DNA from: Symbiodinium kawagutii
Lineage: Eukaryota; Sar; Dinophyceae; Suessiales; Symbiodiniaceae
Assembly (NCBI GenBank): GCA_009767595.1
Contig: VSDK01013972.1
Coordinates: 1-64,000, forward strand
Direction of reading: 5' to 3'
Length of the DNA: 64,000 nt
Shown: piece after piece, positions 1 through 11,640 of the stretch
Position numbering within the stretch: the stretch's first letter is position 1
Layout of the letters: each line of letters opens with the position of its first letter
Notes under the pieces: model-generated
Seen by the model: the letters and a program-made list of their open reading frames with translations, nothing else
What the model was told of the DNA's origin: nothing
Database searches by the model: none
Position numbers and translations under genes: made by a program

Positions 1-141
1 TCAAAAACGTAATAATTCCGGCTTTTTCGGCTTAGCTGGTATATATAAATGATGGCGAATAACCATCATTAATATAACCATTTTTGTATCAAATAACCAT
101 CATTATCGCCATTTTAAACCCCAGTTTTCCACTTGTTGCAG

Positions 142-249
142 CTCCTCCACCGAAGCAGCGCGATGACCAGGTCCAGCTCTGGAGTCGCGATGGGATCTAC
201 CTCGGGGACCTGGGCGAACGCGAAGATTGGATCTGGTTCGGGAGCCCAG
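142..249 (+). CDS. candidate internal exon, unknown protein
   Basis: A GC-rich island in AT-rich DNA. On the plus strand it starts after a TTGCAG acceptor and ends at a CCCAG|GTCGGT donor, leaving 108 bases open in one frame (contains LWSRDGIYLGDLG). The minus strand is also open across it and looks protein-like (contains VPEVDPIATPELDLV), so the strand is not settled. The plus reading is preferred only because both splice sites fit. No domain recognised. Confidence 0.33.
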
Positions 250-294
250 GTCGGTCGGGAAAATCATGGAGTTTTGGATGGTGAAAAAATGGTG

Positions 295-385
295 AAATGA
301 TAGTGAAATGACGGTTTAATGATGGTTTAATGATGGTTTAATGATGGTTTAATGATGGTTTAATGATCGTTTAATGATGGTTTAG
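295..385. repeat. 11-mer tandem array (TTTAATGATGG)
   Basis: About seven near-identical copies of an 11-base unit in direct tandem. The same word recurs in degenerate form through the next 500 bases and in many other introns of the window. Confidence 0.85.
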
Positions 386-1298
386 TGTTGTGTTTTTGAT
401 TTTTATTTGTTTTTGATGGTTTAATGAACAAACCAACGGATTCTCAATGTTGATCAAAGTCTAATTGAGTTTTTTGATGTTTTTTTTTGATGGTTTATGA
501 TGGTTTAGTGTTTTGTTTTTGATGGTTTATTAGTGGTGAATCAATGGTTTATCAATGATTAATCAATGGTTACTCAATGTTGATCAAAGTCAATCAAAGT
601 CTATTTGAGTTTTTGATGTTGTTTTGATGTTTTTTGTGGTGAATCAATGGTTAATCAATGGATTACTGCTTAGCAATGGTCAATGATGACTCATGGGTGA
701 TCAACATTAATCAGTGATTAATCAGTGGTGAAACAATGGTTGGTTTCCAGATCAATGGTGAACCAACGGTGAACCGACGGTTAATCAATGGTGAAAATCG
801 TTGGTTAACTATGGCTAAATACTTGATAACCATAGTTCACCAGCGATTTCCCATAGTTAACCAACGACCATAGTTAACCATAGTTAACTAACAGATCGTT
901 TGTTATACTTTGTGATGGGAAATGATGGTCAGTGTTGGTAATACTGGTCATTGAACTCATGACTAGGTCCACTGTGTGGTTGAAGACTGGTGAGTGCTGG
1001 TTGTGATGCGGGTTAGTTGATGGTCTTTGATGGTTGCTGATGAGTGTGATGGGAAATGATGGTCACTAGTGGTAGTAGTGGTAGTAGTAGTCGTCGTCGT
1101 CGTCGTAGTAGTAGTAGTGGTTATTCATAGCACTTAATGACGACTGATGGCAGATGGTTGGCTACATTTCTTGGTGAATGGTAGAACGGCCCTGGAAGGG
1201 GCAGTGATGGTTGATGACTGAAACAGCCAACGTGAAAAGCTCCAAGTTGTGACATTCTGCTGCTGGTGCTTGGATTGATTAGAAGAGGTTTCTGACAT

Positions 1299-1402
1299 GG
1301 TGGTTTCTCAAGCAGTTTGGGGTGCCCAAAAATGGCTGGTTTATTAGGAGAAAATGATTTCATGGATGATAACTGGGGGGTCCCCTATGACTTGAGAAGC
1401 AC
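1299..1402. repeat. family C hairpin element, degenerate
   Basis: Left arm GGTGGTTTCTCAAG and right arm CTTGAGAAGCAC, with the family core GGCTGGTTTATTA and GATGATAACTGGGGGG between. This is the CTTGAG variant of the family rather than the TTTTGAG variant. Confidence 0.6.
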
Positions 1403-1621
1403 TGGTATCACCCACCAACATAGACTTTGACTGACAATGCATGGATTCTTCGCTATGCCACATATCAGAAATCGTATGTAGAGCACAATTCGCAAGATGA
1501 AGAGTGAAAAGCCGACAGGACAACCAAAAAAAGCGTGGGACACCATCCAACAGGCAACACGATGAACATGCCGCGCAATCCACTGCTGAGATTACGAACC
1601 CCTCTTAGGGCATGAGCATAT

Positions 1622-1732
1622 GGTGGTTTCTCAAAATAGGGGACCCTATAAATGGCTGGTTTATTGCTAATAGATGACTATAGATGACTAAAATTTGATG
1701 ACTTGGGGGTGCACCTATTTTGAGAAACACCC
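1622..1732. repeat. family C hairpin element with 4-base duplication
   Basis: Arms GGTGGTTTCTCAAAATAGGG and CCTATTTTGAGAAACACCC are nearly complementary. ATAT flanks both ends, consistent with a target-site duplication. The interior keeps the family words GGCTGGTTTATT and TTGATGACTTGGGGGT. Confidence 0.75.
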
Positions 1733-2338
1733 ATATCATCCGAGGCAACCACTGGGGTTTGCGGTTGAAACCAACGACAGCATAGCAAGATGAAGCGCAT
1801 GGGTGATCATGGGAAATGGACGGACATGGCTGTTTCTCAAAGCATAGGCGTACCCCCAGTTATCATCCAGCTTCATAGTCATTTATAGTAATAAACCATC
1901 CATAACTTTGGGGTCCCCTATGACTTGAGAAACCACCAAATGGGATTGTTTCAGTGCTTTTGGAACTTTAACACATAATTCTAGGTCCTGGACTGATAGT
2001 GCCATGCATGACATCATGATTGTCCGCAACCACACAGACAGATCCCTCAACCAATGCTTGCGAAGTGCAATGGAAACCAGACCCCACTAACATTGACTGC
2101 AACAACACGACGTCACAAATGGTGCAAGGATATGTTTTAGCAACTAGAATTCTACTACCTGCGATGCCACTGGCATTTTCACCTAGCTTGCAACTTCTGT
2201 TTGGCCAGCAGACAATAGGGTCTTCAGGTATGACGTGCAGGCAGAATGACTCATCTCAATGTCTTCAGCAAGTCTTAGATCTCAGCACTCGACTGCTGCA
2301 GTATGTCACCATTCCCCGATACAAGAAGATTGACTGGA

Positions 2339-2447
2339 TGGCTTATACCCACTAACTTAGGTTTTTAGTGTTTTTGGGATATGATTGATTGACCATATAA
2401 CCACTAAAAATATATTTTTAGCAAGGGATCTATAAGCCACCAAGAGA
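2339..2447. repeat. 110-bp dispersed repeat, copy 1
   Basis: Runs from TGGCTTATACCCACTAAC to TATAAGCCACCAAG. The ends are a short inverted repeat (TGGCTTATA and TATAAGCCA). An almost identical copy lies at about 11641-11750. Confidence 0.75.
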
Positions 2448-3107
2448 TTGACAAGACAGAAAATCAAGCCGTTATCCTTCAATCCAAGAGATCAACACAA
2501 ATGAAGCAATCAGAGCAACCCTAGCAATCAGCACAGGTCATGTGCGGTGAGACCCAGGCGTTGGACAACCGTTTGGCAGTGATGATGTGGTGGTCATGGA
2601 CCAATGATTTTATTATGGTTAACGGTGACCATCAGTAACAACATAGCAAGCGGTGAAGTGAATTTGATGGATTATTAGCCAATCTAAATGACATGTTATT
2701 TGTTGTAGCCTGTATAATGGGAAGATAGTTCGCCCAAGGATACCATTTGTGTAATTCTTATATTGTGACCCCACTAGGGGGTATGCTATTATGATTCCGT
2801 TTGAGAAAGGTTCGCAACCCGATGGCAATGTGTACAGCAGCAAAATTACATCAAGCATTCTTGATGGGGGATCCATGATTACAGCTGTGGTTTGAAAATC
2901 ATCCACTAAGTTCCTGGTACCAAGCATTATCCCTCAATATATGATAGACACTTGTTGACTATCAACTACCTTACTGGCTCGTGGTTTCAAACATTCTTTG
3001 TTTTCCCTAGTAGTTAGTAACAACTGGTTGGTTGACTAATATTTTTCATAGGGATTGAAAGCTCCAACCAGCTTAACCATGCTTATATAATCCCAAGCAA
3101 GGGCTTA

Positions 3108-3227
3108 TCATTCATGATCTTTGCCCTTCCTGGGACCATCGATGTCACCAGCTCTGGATGCGGGGTTGGGAGCTGGGGCCACATTGCCCTGGTTGGTTGC
3201 GCCATGAATTTGCAGCTGATCCTTTGC
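3108..3227 (-). CDS. candidate terminal exon of a minus-strand gene
   Basis: Read on the minus strand, a CTTTATAG acceptor is followed by 39 codons ending in TGA (rc of 3108-3110). The peptide begins AKDQLQIHGATNQ and ends PRKGKDHE, with normal codon use. It would be the C-terminus of a gene whose other candidate exons lie at 4008-4061 and 4425-4591. A second minus frame is also open here, so the frame is less sure than the presence of an exon. No domain recognised. Confidence 0.5.
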   Translation of the reverse strand, partial: AKDQLQIHGATNQGNVAPAPNPASRAGDIDGPRKGKDHE

Positions 3228-4007
3228 CTATAAAGAAATGATGGTTTCTCAAGTCATAGGGGACCCTCAAAATGGATGGTTTAATACTATAAAGGTTCAA
3301 TCAAGGATGACTTGAGGGGTATGACTTGAGAAACACCCGGTGATTCATTGAGCTTCCAGGCTAGTCGGTTTGGCCGTTGTCCCCTTACATCTGTTGATTC
3401 TTCGCTCGCCCAGGTGAGCGAAGGCGTTCGGCAACCAACCATGTGCTCACATAGCCAGTGAGAATGGCTTGAAGAGGTTGGTTAAAGATGGTGCTATCTA
3501 CATCTGCTGGGTCGTTTTAGACCATTTTAGACCTTTTTTGGAGGTGAATGATAGGGGAAGATTGGCCAACTGTACTGGTTAAACAACTGCTATTTGGTAG
3601 TTTGATTGACATTATTTACTTTCTATAATCATTCCACCAACCAGACAAGACTTGTTACTTGTACTTACCATAGTTGTTATCCAGGACCAAGGAGTGGAAA
3701 CATCCATTTGCCTCAAAGGTAGCATTGTGGCCACGACCAAAACAAAAAGGGATGGGTATGGCTGAGTCAATATCACCGTTGTTTCTGGCTTCTCATTTTG
3801 TCCAGTCTTCATGTTGGTAAAGTTCAATGGGGCTCAATATGCTTGTCAGTTCACAACCCTCTCTTTCAGGGAGCAGTGCAGAAGCTCCCTGAGACATGTT
3901 GGGTCCTACAAGTGGTTCACCATTTTGGTTGCAGATTTTGTAGCACCATCATTTCTGGATGATCCTAAGCCTAGCGACACGGTATGAATACGCGGTCCAA
4001 GCCTTGC

Positions 4008-4061
4008 CTTTGAATCACGGAAGCCACGCAAAATGGCCGTCCCTGCGTGCGCCGATCGCGG
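4008..4061 (-). CDS. candidate small exon with GC donor
   Basis: On the minus strand, 18 codons (begins PRSAHAGTAIL) end at AAAG|GCAAGG, which matches the usual GC-donor consensus. Phase 0 at its 3' end agrees with the start of the exon at 3227. It lies inside a 167-codon minus frame (3906-4409), most of which I do not believe. The acceptor is weak (GCGAG) and the phase does not fit the exon at 4425-4591 directly. Confidence 0.35.
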
Positions 4062-4424
4062 CTCGCATTGCCAAAAGGAATAGCAAGGAACCCCCCGCAA
4101 AAAAAAAAAATCCACGGACAACTGCAACCATTTGGGGGCCCTCATCAAGACAGCGATATGTTGATTGCTCCAGGAGCTCCAAACGAAACCTGTTGAAGAC
4201 TGCAACCTACAGAAATTTTTGCGTACTGACAGGTTCCTGCAAGCATGGAGCAATACTTGAGCTGTTGTTGCTTTTAGCACCCTGTAGCTGCAAAACATCA
4301 ACATAGATGTTCGATTTGGTTGTCGTGCCATCATGTGCAAGATCTTAGTAAATGAGATAACAAGAAAATCAAGAAACTTCAGGAAGCCATCAGAAACCCG
4401 GTATTTCATCCACTTTCACCTTAC

Positions 4425-4591
4425 AAATGGCAGATGTATGGAATTACGGAGAGGTCTATGCAGTGCCCGTTGTGTTTGTCAGTGCGGATCCCCTGCGAAG
4501 ATTTCGGCCTCAGCATGGCGATGAGACCACTCAGGTGCCTTGACAGCCGCGGTTTCGGTAACGTGTTGAACGTTGCGTTGCTAGGGCAGTT
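4425..4591 (-). CDS. candidate internal exon, minus strand
   Basis: On the minus strand a CCTTACAG acceptor leads into 55 codons plus two bases, ending at a GTAAGG donor. The peptide includes LPKPRLSRHLSG and ends near DLSVIPYICH. A plus-strand alternative is open over 4427-4534 (MADVWNYGEVY...) with a CAG|GTGCC donor, so strand is not proven. The minus splice sites are better. No domain recognised. Confidence 0.45.
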
Positions 4592-6936
4592 CTGTAAGGT
4601 CTATGGGCTTCTGGTTGGTGGTTTCATAGGGATTATATGAGATTATAACCACTAATAGTGGTTAATAATAGGGGATGACAAGCAACAATAATGGTTAAAC
4701 ACCTACTGGTTGTTGCTTTGATTCACATTTTTTATTTTCTCAAATGTAGTCATTCACAAATGGCATAGGGGGTTGAAAGCACCAATCAGGCTTCTTTTTT
4801 TGCTAAAGCTTCTTTTTCCTGGGCAGTTTATGTTGTGACCATGTCCAGCTCATAGCTAGTTGTCAAGCCAGTTGTAAGGAATTATGTGATTGAACATTGT
4901 GAAGAATTTCGTAATTCAAGAATTGAAGTGACGCTTCAATCAGGTAAGAGAAGATCCAACCACCGATCCTAGCCACTAGCGGTTCTGCCCAGTTGATCCT
5001 AGCCAATAGTGGTTCCTAACCACCGATCCTAGCCTACAGCTCCTCAACAAGCAATCTCCAGTGGTTCTACTCCAATGACCTTGGAATATCATTTAGCTCC
5101 AACAGAGCCATTCCTTGAACATTCTGAATTTGTGTTGCTCCAGAGATGTTGTGTGTCATCATTTTGTATATGTTTGTGTGGTACCATGGGGTGCCCCATT
5201 TATGGATAGATCATATATAAATCCAAATTCAAATGCCCTTGTAGTAGTTTCATATCCACAAATTTCTTGATGGAAACTTGGATTGTGAAACGAACTCGCA
5301 ATTCTTCCTTGTCATTGCTCGCAACTCTGAGAATAAGGCCACAAAAGCAAAACCAAGGGTTGAAGGGGATCAATTCGTCGTGTCTCCATGATAAAACTGT
5401 TCATATGGTGGTATCTCAAAATTGGGAACTCCAAAAATGGATGGTTCATTACTACAAATGCTGAATTTTGGATGATTCGAGGGTACCCCTGTGACTTGAG
5501 AAACCACCATATCACCATCTCATCAACCTCTATTGTTGGTCATTAATCCTTATTGTTGGTTGTTAATCTACTAACGGTTCATATTTGAAGGAACCAGCAG
5601 TATGTGAAAATAATTTGGGTCATAGGTTTATGCCCAGGTTTTTCAGGCGATCTCAAGCTTCCCATGTTGTGCTGGTCCGAATATTGGATTCATGAACGAA
5701 TGGTTGTGTTTCTCAAGTCATAGGAGGACCCCTCAATAACCCATATGGGTCAAGTCATGACTATGATTATTTAGGGGTCCCCCTATTTTAAGTCACACCC
5801 CTAAATAATCATAGTTATTATCAAGTCAAAGTCATACCTTTTAAACCAACCATTTTGGGGTACCACTATTTTAGGAAACACCCAAATGTTGCTGTTGGTC
5901 TTGATTTGCAACATAGAAACATTGTTATAATAGGTTTGCTATGATACTATTGATGTTAAAATAATCACTCTCATGATACTGTTGTCATCAAAAGCTAGAA
6001 TAGATGATTCAATGGTCGTCATGGACACCAAATATAATCTAGTGACTCATAATATCATCCCATTCTTGCTGTTATTAGTTCAATGATCATATCCGTAAGG
6101 AATACTGTTGTAGTTAGGTATGTCTAATAATTACACAGGCTGTTGAATGAAATTCATAGAGTTTAATGAATCCAACATAGTTATACATACGGATTTCATA
6201 ATACTCCATACATAAGACAGATTTCAAATATTTCAATCAAATTCAACAATCGTATGTAATACAGAATTCAATCACATGCAAGAATCATATCCAATCACCT
6301 ACAATCATCCCATCCTTCCATCATCCATCGCTGATAATGGCAGCTACTTTGGTACCTGCGGATCGATGAACAGCAACCTGTGCAAGATGACACCGACAAG
6401 GTGGAAGTTATTTCCAAAGAGTTATGAGGTTTGGCCAAACTATGCCTGATCACAACTCTTTGGAGGCTGTCATTGAATGACATTTTTTCAATGATATTTG
6501 GATGATCTTCCAACCTATCCAATTGGAAGGCGGCCGATCAACAGCACCAGATTTTTTTCGACTCAAAACACCGGATTTTTTGGGCCCAAACAACGGGAAA
6601 TAGCCACGATTGTTTCCCATATACGAAGCATGGTTCCGCAGAGGTGAATAAGATGATTGAAACACTCGTGGGCCTTTTGGCTGGAACTGGGGTCCCATTT
6701 TTTGAGTTTGGGTCAAGGGGCAAGGGGAATCCCTGACCTATCTGGCAGCATTGCTCAGCATGCTCAGCTGATTTTGCAGGGGTTTCACCGTTGTTAGTAG
6801 TCAATTACTGTACTTTCCCATTGTCTACCATTATTTTGTCACTATCATACATTGTTATTGACTATTAATAACCACTATTAAAAGTCATCAACCAGTAGAA
6901 TCAAAATTAGAAAATGAATTAACAACACCATTTCAG
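4592..6936. other. intron-like DNA, no supported gene
   Basis: AT-rich sequence with a family C hairpin (5407-5508), a CTTGAG/TAGGGG arm cluster (about 5700-5885), remnants of family G (about 4608-4790) and short direct repeats of GATCCTAGCC near 4965-5035. Open frames here are short and mutually overlapping. Confidence 0.5.
5407..5508. repeat. family C hairpin element, ATAT duplication
   Basis: Starts GGTGGTATCTCAAAATTGGG and ends CTTGAGAAACCACC. ATAT precedes and follows. The core GGATGGTTCATTACTACAAA is the family interior. Confidence 0.75.
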
Positions 6937-6949
6937 TCCCCATTCTTAC

Positions 6950-7131
6950 CATGAATCATTCCCACCAACATCAAACGCCATGAGCCACGAGCACTCAACC
7001 GCCGCGTGGAAGGGGTTGCAACCACTCAACATTCCCAGGAAGGATGGCGCTGCGGAATTGCCAGCGATCATGCCCACCCACCGCTTGAGGCGCGGTCGCT
7101 GATCCAGCGGCTGGGTCAGCACCACCAATTG
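6950..7131 (-). CDS. candidate exon, strand uncertain
   Basis: Minus reading: 60 codons containing KRWVGMIAGNSAAPSFLGM, ending at a strong ATG|GTAAGA donor. Plus reading: a TTTCAG acceptor at 6936 opens a frame ending in TGA at 7100-7102 (contains AAWKGLQPLNIPRKDG). Both use codons normally. I prefer minus because of the donor and because exon islands on either side also read best on that strand, but this is close to even. Confidence 0.4.
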
Positions 7132-8108
7132 CTTCACAGGTCATGGGATTTAGTCGTGATGTTTGATGAGCTGGTTGCTGATTGACTAGCGAATAATGAC
7201 TAATTAACTGGGTCATATGGCTATGATGGCTATGGGTCACATACGAATGATATCGGCTAGTACCAACTATATGATTGGTATTGCTGGGTATAATGACTAA
7301 TGAGCACTAATTGGCTTATACCAAGTATACTAGGTTATGTGGCTATGGGTCACTATTAGCCAACCAACTAATGGGGAATAATCACCAAGAATAGTAGTGG
7401 GAAAACAATGGTTGATGATGAGGGAACCAGGGATACAGGATTTTGACCCACAGCCGTATAGGTATATTCATATCTGCAACCCCGTCCCCGAGATATCGCC
7501 ATTGAGGAAATCCACCAATCTCTTCCTCGAAGGTAGCAACACTGACGGTCATTGGTGTAGTTGGCACAGCTAGTTATCTTTTAGTTGTTCCAAACTTCAG
7601 GAGCTTGACTAAGCCTACTTTATTTGGGTTAATTAATTAAGTTACATATACAATTTAGTTGTTATAAAATGACTAATGTGGTATAAGAACTAAATGGATC
7701 TAAATGGTTGGTTGGTTGGTCGGTCTAGTTGTTGTAAACTTAAAATTTGGTTAGTTGTGACTTAGTATTTGGTTTGTTTGTTGGTTTGTTTGTTTGTTGG
7801 TTGGTTGGTTAGTTAGCTGACTGAAACCTACCGAACTTGACTGTATAAACCTTCTTGTTGGTTTGTTTTTTCTTCACGGTTCGTTTACTTGTTACACTTA
7901 CAATCCGTTGAGTCGTTGTAAACTTGGCCAATGGAAGAACTATGGAATACTGAATCTACAACCCACCAACTGAACCCACCCACCAACTAAACCCACCAGC
8001 TAACTGAACCCACCAACTATCTGAACCAACCAACTAACCAACCATCCACCAACCATCAAGCATCAGCCATGCATCTAACCAATGAACCAACCAACCTTAA
8101 CCACCTGC

Positions 8109-8244
8109 CTGGGCGGCCATGGTCAGTCACCAGCCGCACCTCCAGGTCGAAGGACACACGGGACGCGTCCCGTTGGCCCAAGGGACTGCCCTTTCCCGGT
8201 GGCTCGGCGACAGCAACCAATGAGGGGAATTTGGGACGGTTGGG
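8109..8244 (-). CDS. candidate internal exon, minus strand
   Basis: On the minus strand a pyrimidine-rich tract and CCGCCCAG acceptor lead into 45 codons plus one base, ending at CCAG|GCAGGT (GC donor). A GT donor lies four bases further on. The peptide contains VAVAEPPGKG and RVSFDLEVRLVTDHGRP, the cleanest coding-like stretch in this part. Plus-strand frames here run on into the 11-mer array and look worse. Confidence 0.5.
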
Positions 8245-8249
8245 CTGGG

Positions 8250-8345
8250 CGGTGGTTGGTGGATGGTTGGAGGATGGTTGGTGGATGGTTGGAGGATGGT
8301 TGGCTGATGGTTGGTGGATGGTTGGCTGATGTTTGGTGGATGGTG
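8250..8345. repeat. 11-mer array (GGATGGTTGGT)
   Basis: Alternating GTGGATGGTTG and AGGATGGTTG units in direct tandem. It makes tryptophan- and glycine-rich shadow frames on the plus strand that are not genes. On the minus strand it forms the pyrimidine-rich tract before the exon at 8244. Confidence 0.8.
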
Positions 8346-8664
8346 GTTGTACTGGTTGTTTGTGGGGATGGTTGGGGTATCATCAGTTTTTTGTGGGGGC
8401 GGTTGATGATGATGAATGGGTGGTTTCTGATTAGCATTTCAACGGTTGATTGACGTCCAACATGAAGCAAAAAAAATAAAAAACCGGAGACAGTTGATTC
8501 ACACTCCAGTGACATCCCAAGAGCATCCAACCCAGAAGAAGAAGTCAAGATGTAGGCGCTGGTCTTTGGAAATCAAACATAGGACGGATATTACTCAATT
8601 ATCATTCGGTTCTTGGACCAGCAAGAGCAAAGAGGATCAGAAATACGATCCCAGAGTGTAGGAT

Positions 8665-9840
8665 AAATCGCAATCCAAAGGAGCACATCATGTCATGCAC
8701 CTTCTCAATTCTTTCCGCCAGCAGATGTTGACAACAACACCACACTGGGTGTGTCGTCATGCATGGAAATCAGCCACTAATGCCCATTGGATGGGTGAAA
8801 CGTGAGGTTTGACGCCAATGGAGTCATTCCTCAGGTGAAGATTTTTTGAAGAGCCAGACACATGTGTTGAACCCGGAGCTACCCATATCCTCCCATATCC
8901 ACAATCAGTACTGCCAGGGGCAACTCCGTGACTTTTTGTCCGCGCTTACACATTGATACCTATTACTTTTGTTGCATCAACCTCACCACAATCATTATTA
9001 GTTATCACCGTCGTCATCCTGACCACGACCAGTTTCAACACTCCTTTTCTTTATTAATCTTCACTCTTTCTTGTGTGTACATACACTGATTTTAAAACAA
9101 TGGCTATTGCGATGGAAATAGATTAGATTGGTTCGTGCCAAGCGTGCATACCAGTATCATCATTGCACAATGTACAATGCAGAATACTCATGTATTTACA
9201 CTTTGCTTGCAACTCAATCGTTCGCATGAATTAGGTGTCAAGCAACCTAGCAGTAATTCATGCTGCATACTTGACATATTTTCAAAGTTGTCATATATCA
9301 TAACTGGTATGAATATATATATATATTTATTTATTTATTTACATGCTACTAAATGTTTTTGATTATGTAATTAATGAATCTACTACATATTCATCGAATG
9401 TGTCACATCATATATATTTCTTTGTTAATTGATCTATATTGCAATAGATAGTAGCTATGATGATGATATACACATATGAATTACAAACAAACATGTATAT
9501 TGCATATGATGATATACCATATTATGATGACATATTGTATATTTCTCTATTGTTAACTGGTTGGTGGTTTCGAATGTGTTTTTCTTTTCCTAGTAATTAG
9601 TACCAAATGGTTGGTTGACTAATGTTTTTCATAGGGGTGGTTCAACCACCAACCAGTTTAACATTATGAAAAACCCTACTAGATATTTGAGTTCAGATGG
9701 TTGCGGGTCCAAGAAAACCTGGTGCTTTCAGATGGTAGTTCTCTGTTAGTTGCCAACCAGTAATGATCATTATCAACCATTTTCAAGCATTAACCATCAT
9801 TAGCCACTAGTTAACCATGGGTTGAAACCACCAAGCAGTT
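8665..9840. other. non-coding stretch, no clear gene
   Basis: No island with both splice sites. Contains a TA-rich patch near 9310-9345 and a family G element at about 9558-9660. The short frame at 9135-9362 ends in AT-rich low-complexity sequence. Confidence 0.45.
9558..9660. repeat. family G inverted-repeat element
   Basis: Begins CTGGTTGGTGGTTTCGAA and ends GGTTCAACCACCAACCAG, so the ends are complementary. The interior has the family words TTCTTTTCCTAGTAATTAG and TTGGTTGACTAATGTTTTTC. Confidence 0.7.
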
Positions 9841-9852
9841 CATTGCCAATGT

Positions 9853-10076
9853 GGCAGTAGGTCAAAACCCTGTACCCCTGGTTCCCCGATCATTAACCAT
9901 TGTTTTCCTTATTATTGGTTGGTCACTATCCCCATTACTCGTTGGTTAATATAGACCCAACTCGCCATATAGTTGGTATATCCACTACTGATGTTGTTGG
10001 TTACTATCCCCTATTAAGCATTAACCAGCTACTATCAACCATTGGTTGGTGGGTTAACTGCTTGACCCAACTCGCC
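9853..10076. repeat. family A element, long form
   Basis: Starts GGCAGTAGGTCAAAACCC and ends CTTGACCCAACTCGCC. It contains a second internal end (GACCCAACTCGCCATAT at about 9957). Flanks are ATGT and ATAT, one mismatch from a 4-base duplication. Orientation is opposite to the copy at 50110. Confidence 0.75.
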
Positions 10077-10167
10077 ATATACCCCGAATCGCTATGATGA
10101 TTCGCGCCATATCATACCCCCCCATGGCTATGATGATTCGCACCTCCACCGTTCACCGAAAGTCCAG

Positions 10168-10256
10168 GCCTTAAGCTGCCGCTGATGGTGCCGCCTGGGT
10201 CCACGGAGGCGCTGAGTCCACGAGCGCACCATCATTGCCCTTCAGCAAACTCACCA
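10168..10256. CDS. ambiguous exon island beside a family A element
   Basis: Minus reading: the AG in the family A end (GACCCATAG|CC) opens LVSLLKGNDGALVDS and ends at TAA near 10173. Plus reading: an AGTCCAG acceptor opens LKLPLMVPPGSTEALS and could end at CCAG|GCTATG, again at the element edge. Either way an exon end coincides with the element boundary. Strand unresolved. Confidence 0.35.
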
Positions 10257-10378
10257 GGCTATGGGTCAATATTAATCAACCACCTAATGGGGGATAACCA
10301 CCAGCAATACCAGGGAAAACAAGGGTTAATGATGGGGAAGCAGGGGTACAGGGTTTTGACCCACAGCCACCATGGTCA
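10257..10378. repeat. family A element, short form, ACCA duplication
   Basis: Ends GGCTATGGGTCAA and TTGACCCACAGCC are complementary apart from one base. ACCA lies directly on both sides. Interior has AATGGGGGATAACCACC and CAGGGGTACAGGG like the other copies. Confidence 0.85.
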
Positions 10379-10495
10379 CACTCCGGTGGTCTAACATAGC
10401 TGGCTGGAAAATCACCATTTGTCTAGGGAACCCCTGGGAAATCAGCGATTTCACTGGTGGATTTTCTATTGCTATGTTAGATCACCAGAGGGTAC
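10379..10495. repeat. family F inverted-repeat element
   Basis: Arms CTCCGGTGGTCTAACATAGC and GCTATGTTAGATCACCAGAG are complementary with few mismatches. It abuts the family A copy at 10257-10378. Interior includes GGAAAATCACC and GGTGGATTTTC, as in the copy at 53137. Confidence 0.75.
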
Positions 10496-11001
10496 CACAT
10501 GTTACCACTATGAGAATAGACCACTATAAGTGGTGAATCATGGCGGATGATATAAGAGGTTAGTACTTAATGGGGGATAATGACAGCCTGCGGAAAATCA
10601 CAGGTTTTTTCCGGAAAGCTTGGGAAGCCAGCTAGAAATCCAACTGCTTGGATCTGCAGTTGGGCAAATCAGTCGAGTAAAAGGGAGCTTATGACCCTGA
10701 TAGCAATGGTGAATGTATCCGTTCGCGCTGCCGGGGTGCACATCCAAGGGCACCATCAGTAAGCAGTGGTTGACCGTGATCATGGTGGTGCAGGATGTGA
10801 TGATTGTTGATGGAGGCTGATGATAAACCATGATGATGGCCGTTATCTAAGGTTTTTCACACGTATTTTTGTTCAAGATGCGGAACTAGCAATTTGACAT
10901 CATGATTAGTTGATTCGACAAATGTTGAAAGTCAACAGCATCAACCATTTTTCTACTTTCAGTCCAGTAACAGTTCACCCGTGTAGCCACAACAAGAACA
11001 G

Positions 11002-11080
11002 TAACAACAACAACAAGAACAACAACAAGAACAACAACAGTAACAACAACAAGAACAACAAGAACAACAAGAACAACAAG

Positions 11081-11142
<62 letters not shown>
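11002..11142. repeat. (CAA)n microsatellite with AAG interruptions
   Basis: About 47 triplets, interrupted mainly by AAG and AGT triplets in the first half and pure for the last 50 bases or so. It gives poly-N, poly-L and poly-C shadow frames, none of which I treat as protein. It lies just upstream of the exon at 11219. Confidence 0.9.
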
Positions 11143-11218
11143 GGTCTGATTCCCTCCAAAACCTCCACATCCTCCCTTGAAATTCCCCAATTGGGGGCCC
11201 CATCTTGGTCTCCCTTAG

Positions 11219-11391
11219 GGCGTCCTTGCAGGCCCAGGGGGACCACCCGCAGCCCCGGGGGAGGACCTGCTGGCGAAGACGGGCCCCGTTTTGGGTCCCC
11301 GGAAGCAGCGCTCGCTGTCGCCTTCACGGAACGGGCGGTTGCCGGCCCCCGAGGACAGCGAAGCATGGGGAGCGCGGCGGCGGGGAGATGA
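11219..11391 (+). CDS. candidate internal exon, basic and proline-rich protein
   Basis: A CT-rich tract ends in CTCCCTTAG, then 57 codons plus two bases run to GATGA|GTTGAG. The frame has an in-frame TAG just upstream, so the exon must start here. The peptide contains EDLLAKTGPVLGPRKQRS and PAPEDSEAWGARRRGDE, a charged, probably disordered stretch. The bases after the donor (TTGCTTGGCAAAATTTATC) recur near 11863 in non-coding DNA, which supports the exon end. A 161-codon minus frame covers the same island but continues through the CAA repeat. Confidence 0.55.
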
Positions 11392-11640
11392 GTTGAGTTT
11401 GCTTGGCAAAATTTATCACAGTATCTGGATGGTTGACCAGCCAACCAATGGTTGATAGTAGCTGGTTAATGGTTAATAATAGGGGATATTCACCAACAAC
11501 AGTAGTGGATATACCAACTCTGGATGCATTTAAGAGTTAGGTTATAACTCCTATAACTGGTAGTTTACCCTAGGTAGATTAGTTATATCAACTTACAAAA
11601 CTACATATTCCTATAAGCAACTATCTAGTAATGATAGCTG

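Larger units (their letters stand above)
250..3107. other. intron or intergenic DNA with repeats, no clear gene
   Basis: AT-rich, short-word repetitive DNA. It holds an 11-mer array (about 295-385), a GTA/GTC microsatellite (about 1075-1119), family C hairpins near 1299, 1622 and 1828, a 110-bp dispersed repeat near 2339 and a family G copy near 2978. The open frame at 2020-2355 has no splice or codon support beyond chance and is not called. Confidence 0.5.

Noticed and set aside
3906..4409. 167-codon minus-strand frame
   Set aside because: Only about 54 bases of it (4008-4061) look like an exon. The rest includes a T12 run and ordinary AT-rich sequence with no codon bias.
8069..8453. Tryptophan/glycine-rich plus frames
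   Set aside because: They read through the 11-mer array at 8250-8345; the adjoining island is better explained by a minus exon.
10886..11444. Poly-N, poly-Cys and poly-Leu frames over the CAA repeat
   Set aside because: Microsatellite translation. The 161-codon minus frame also covers a true exon island on the other strand, which has the better acceptor.
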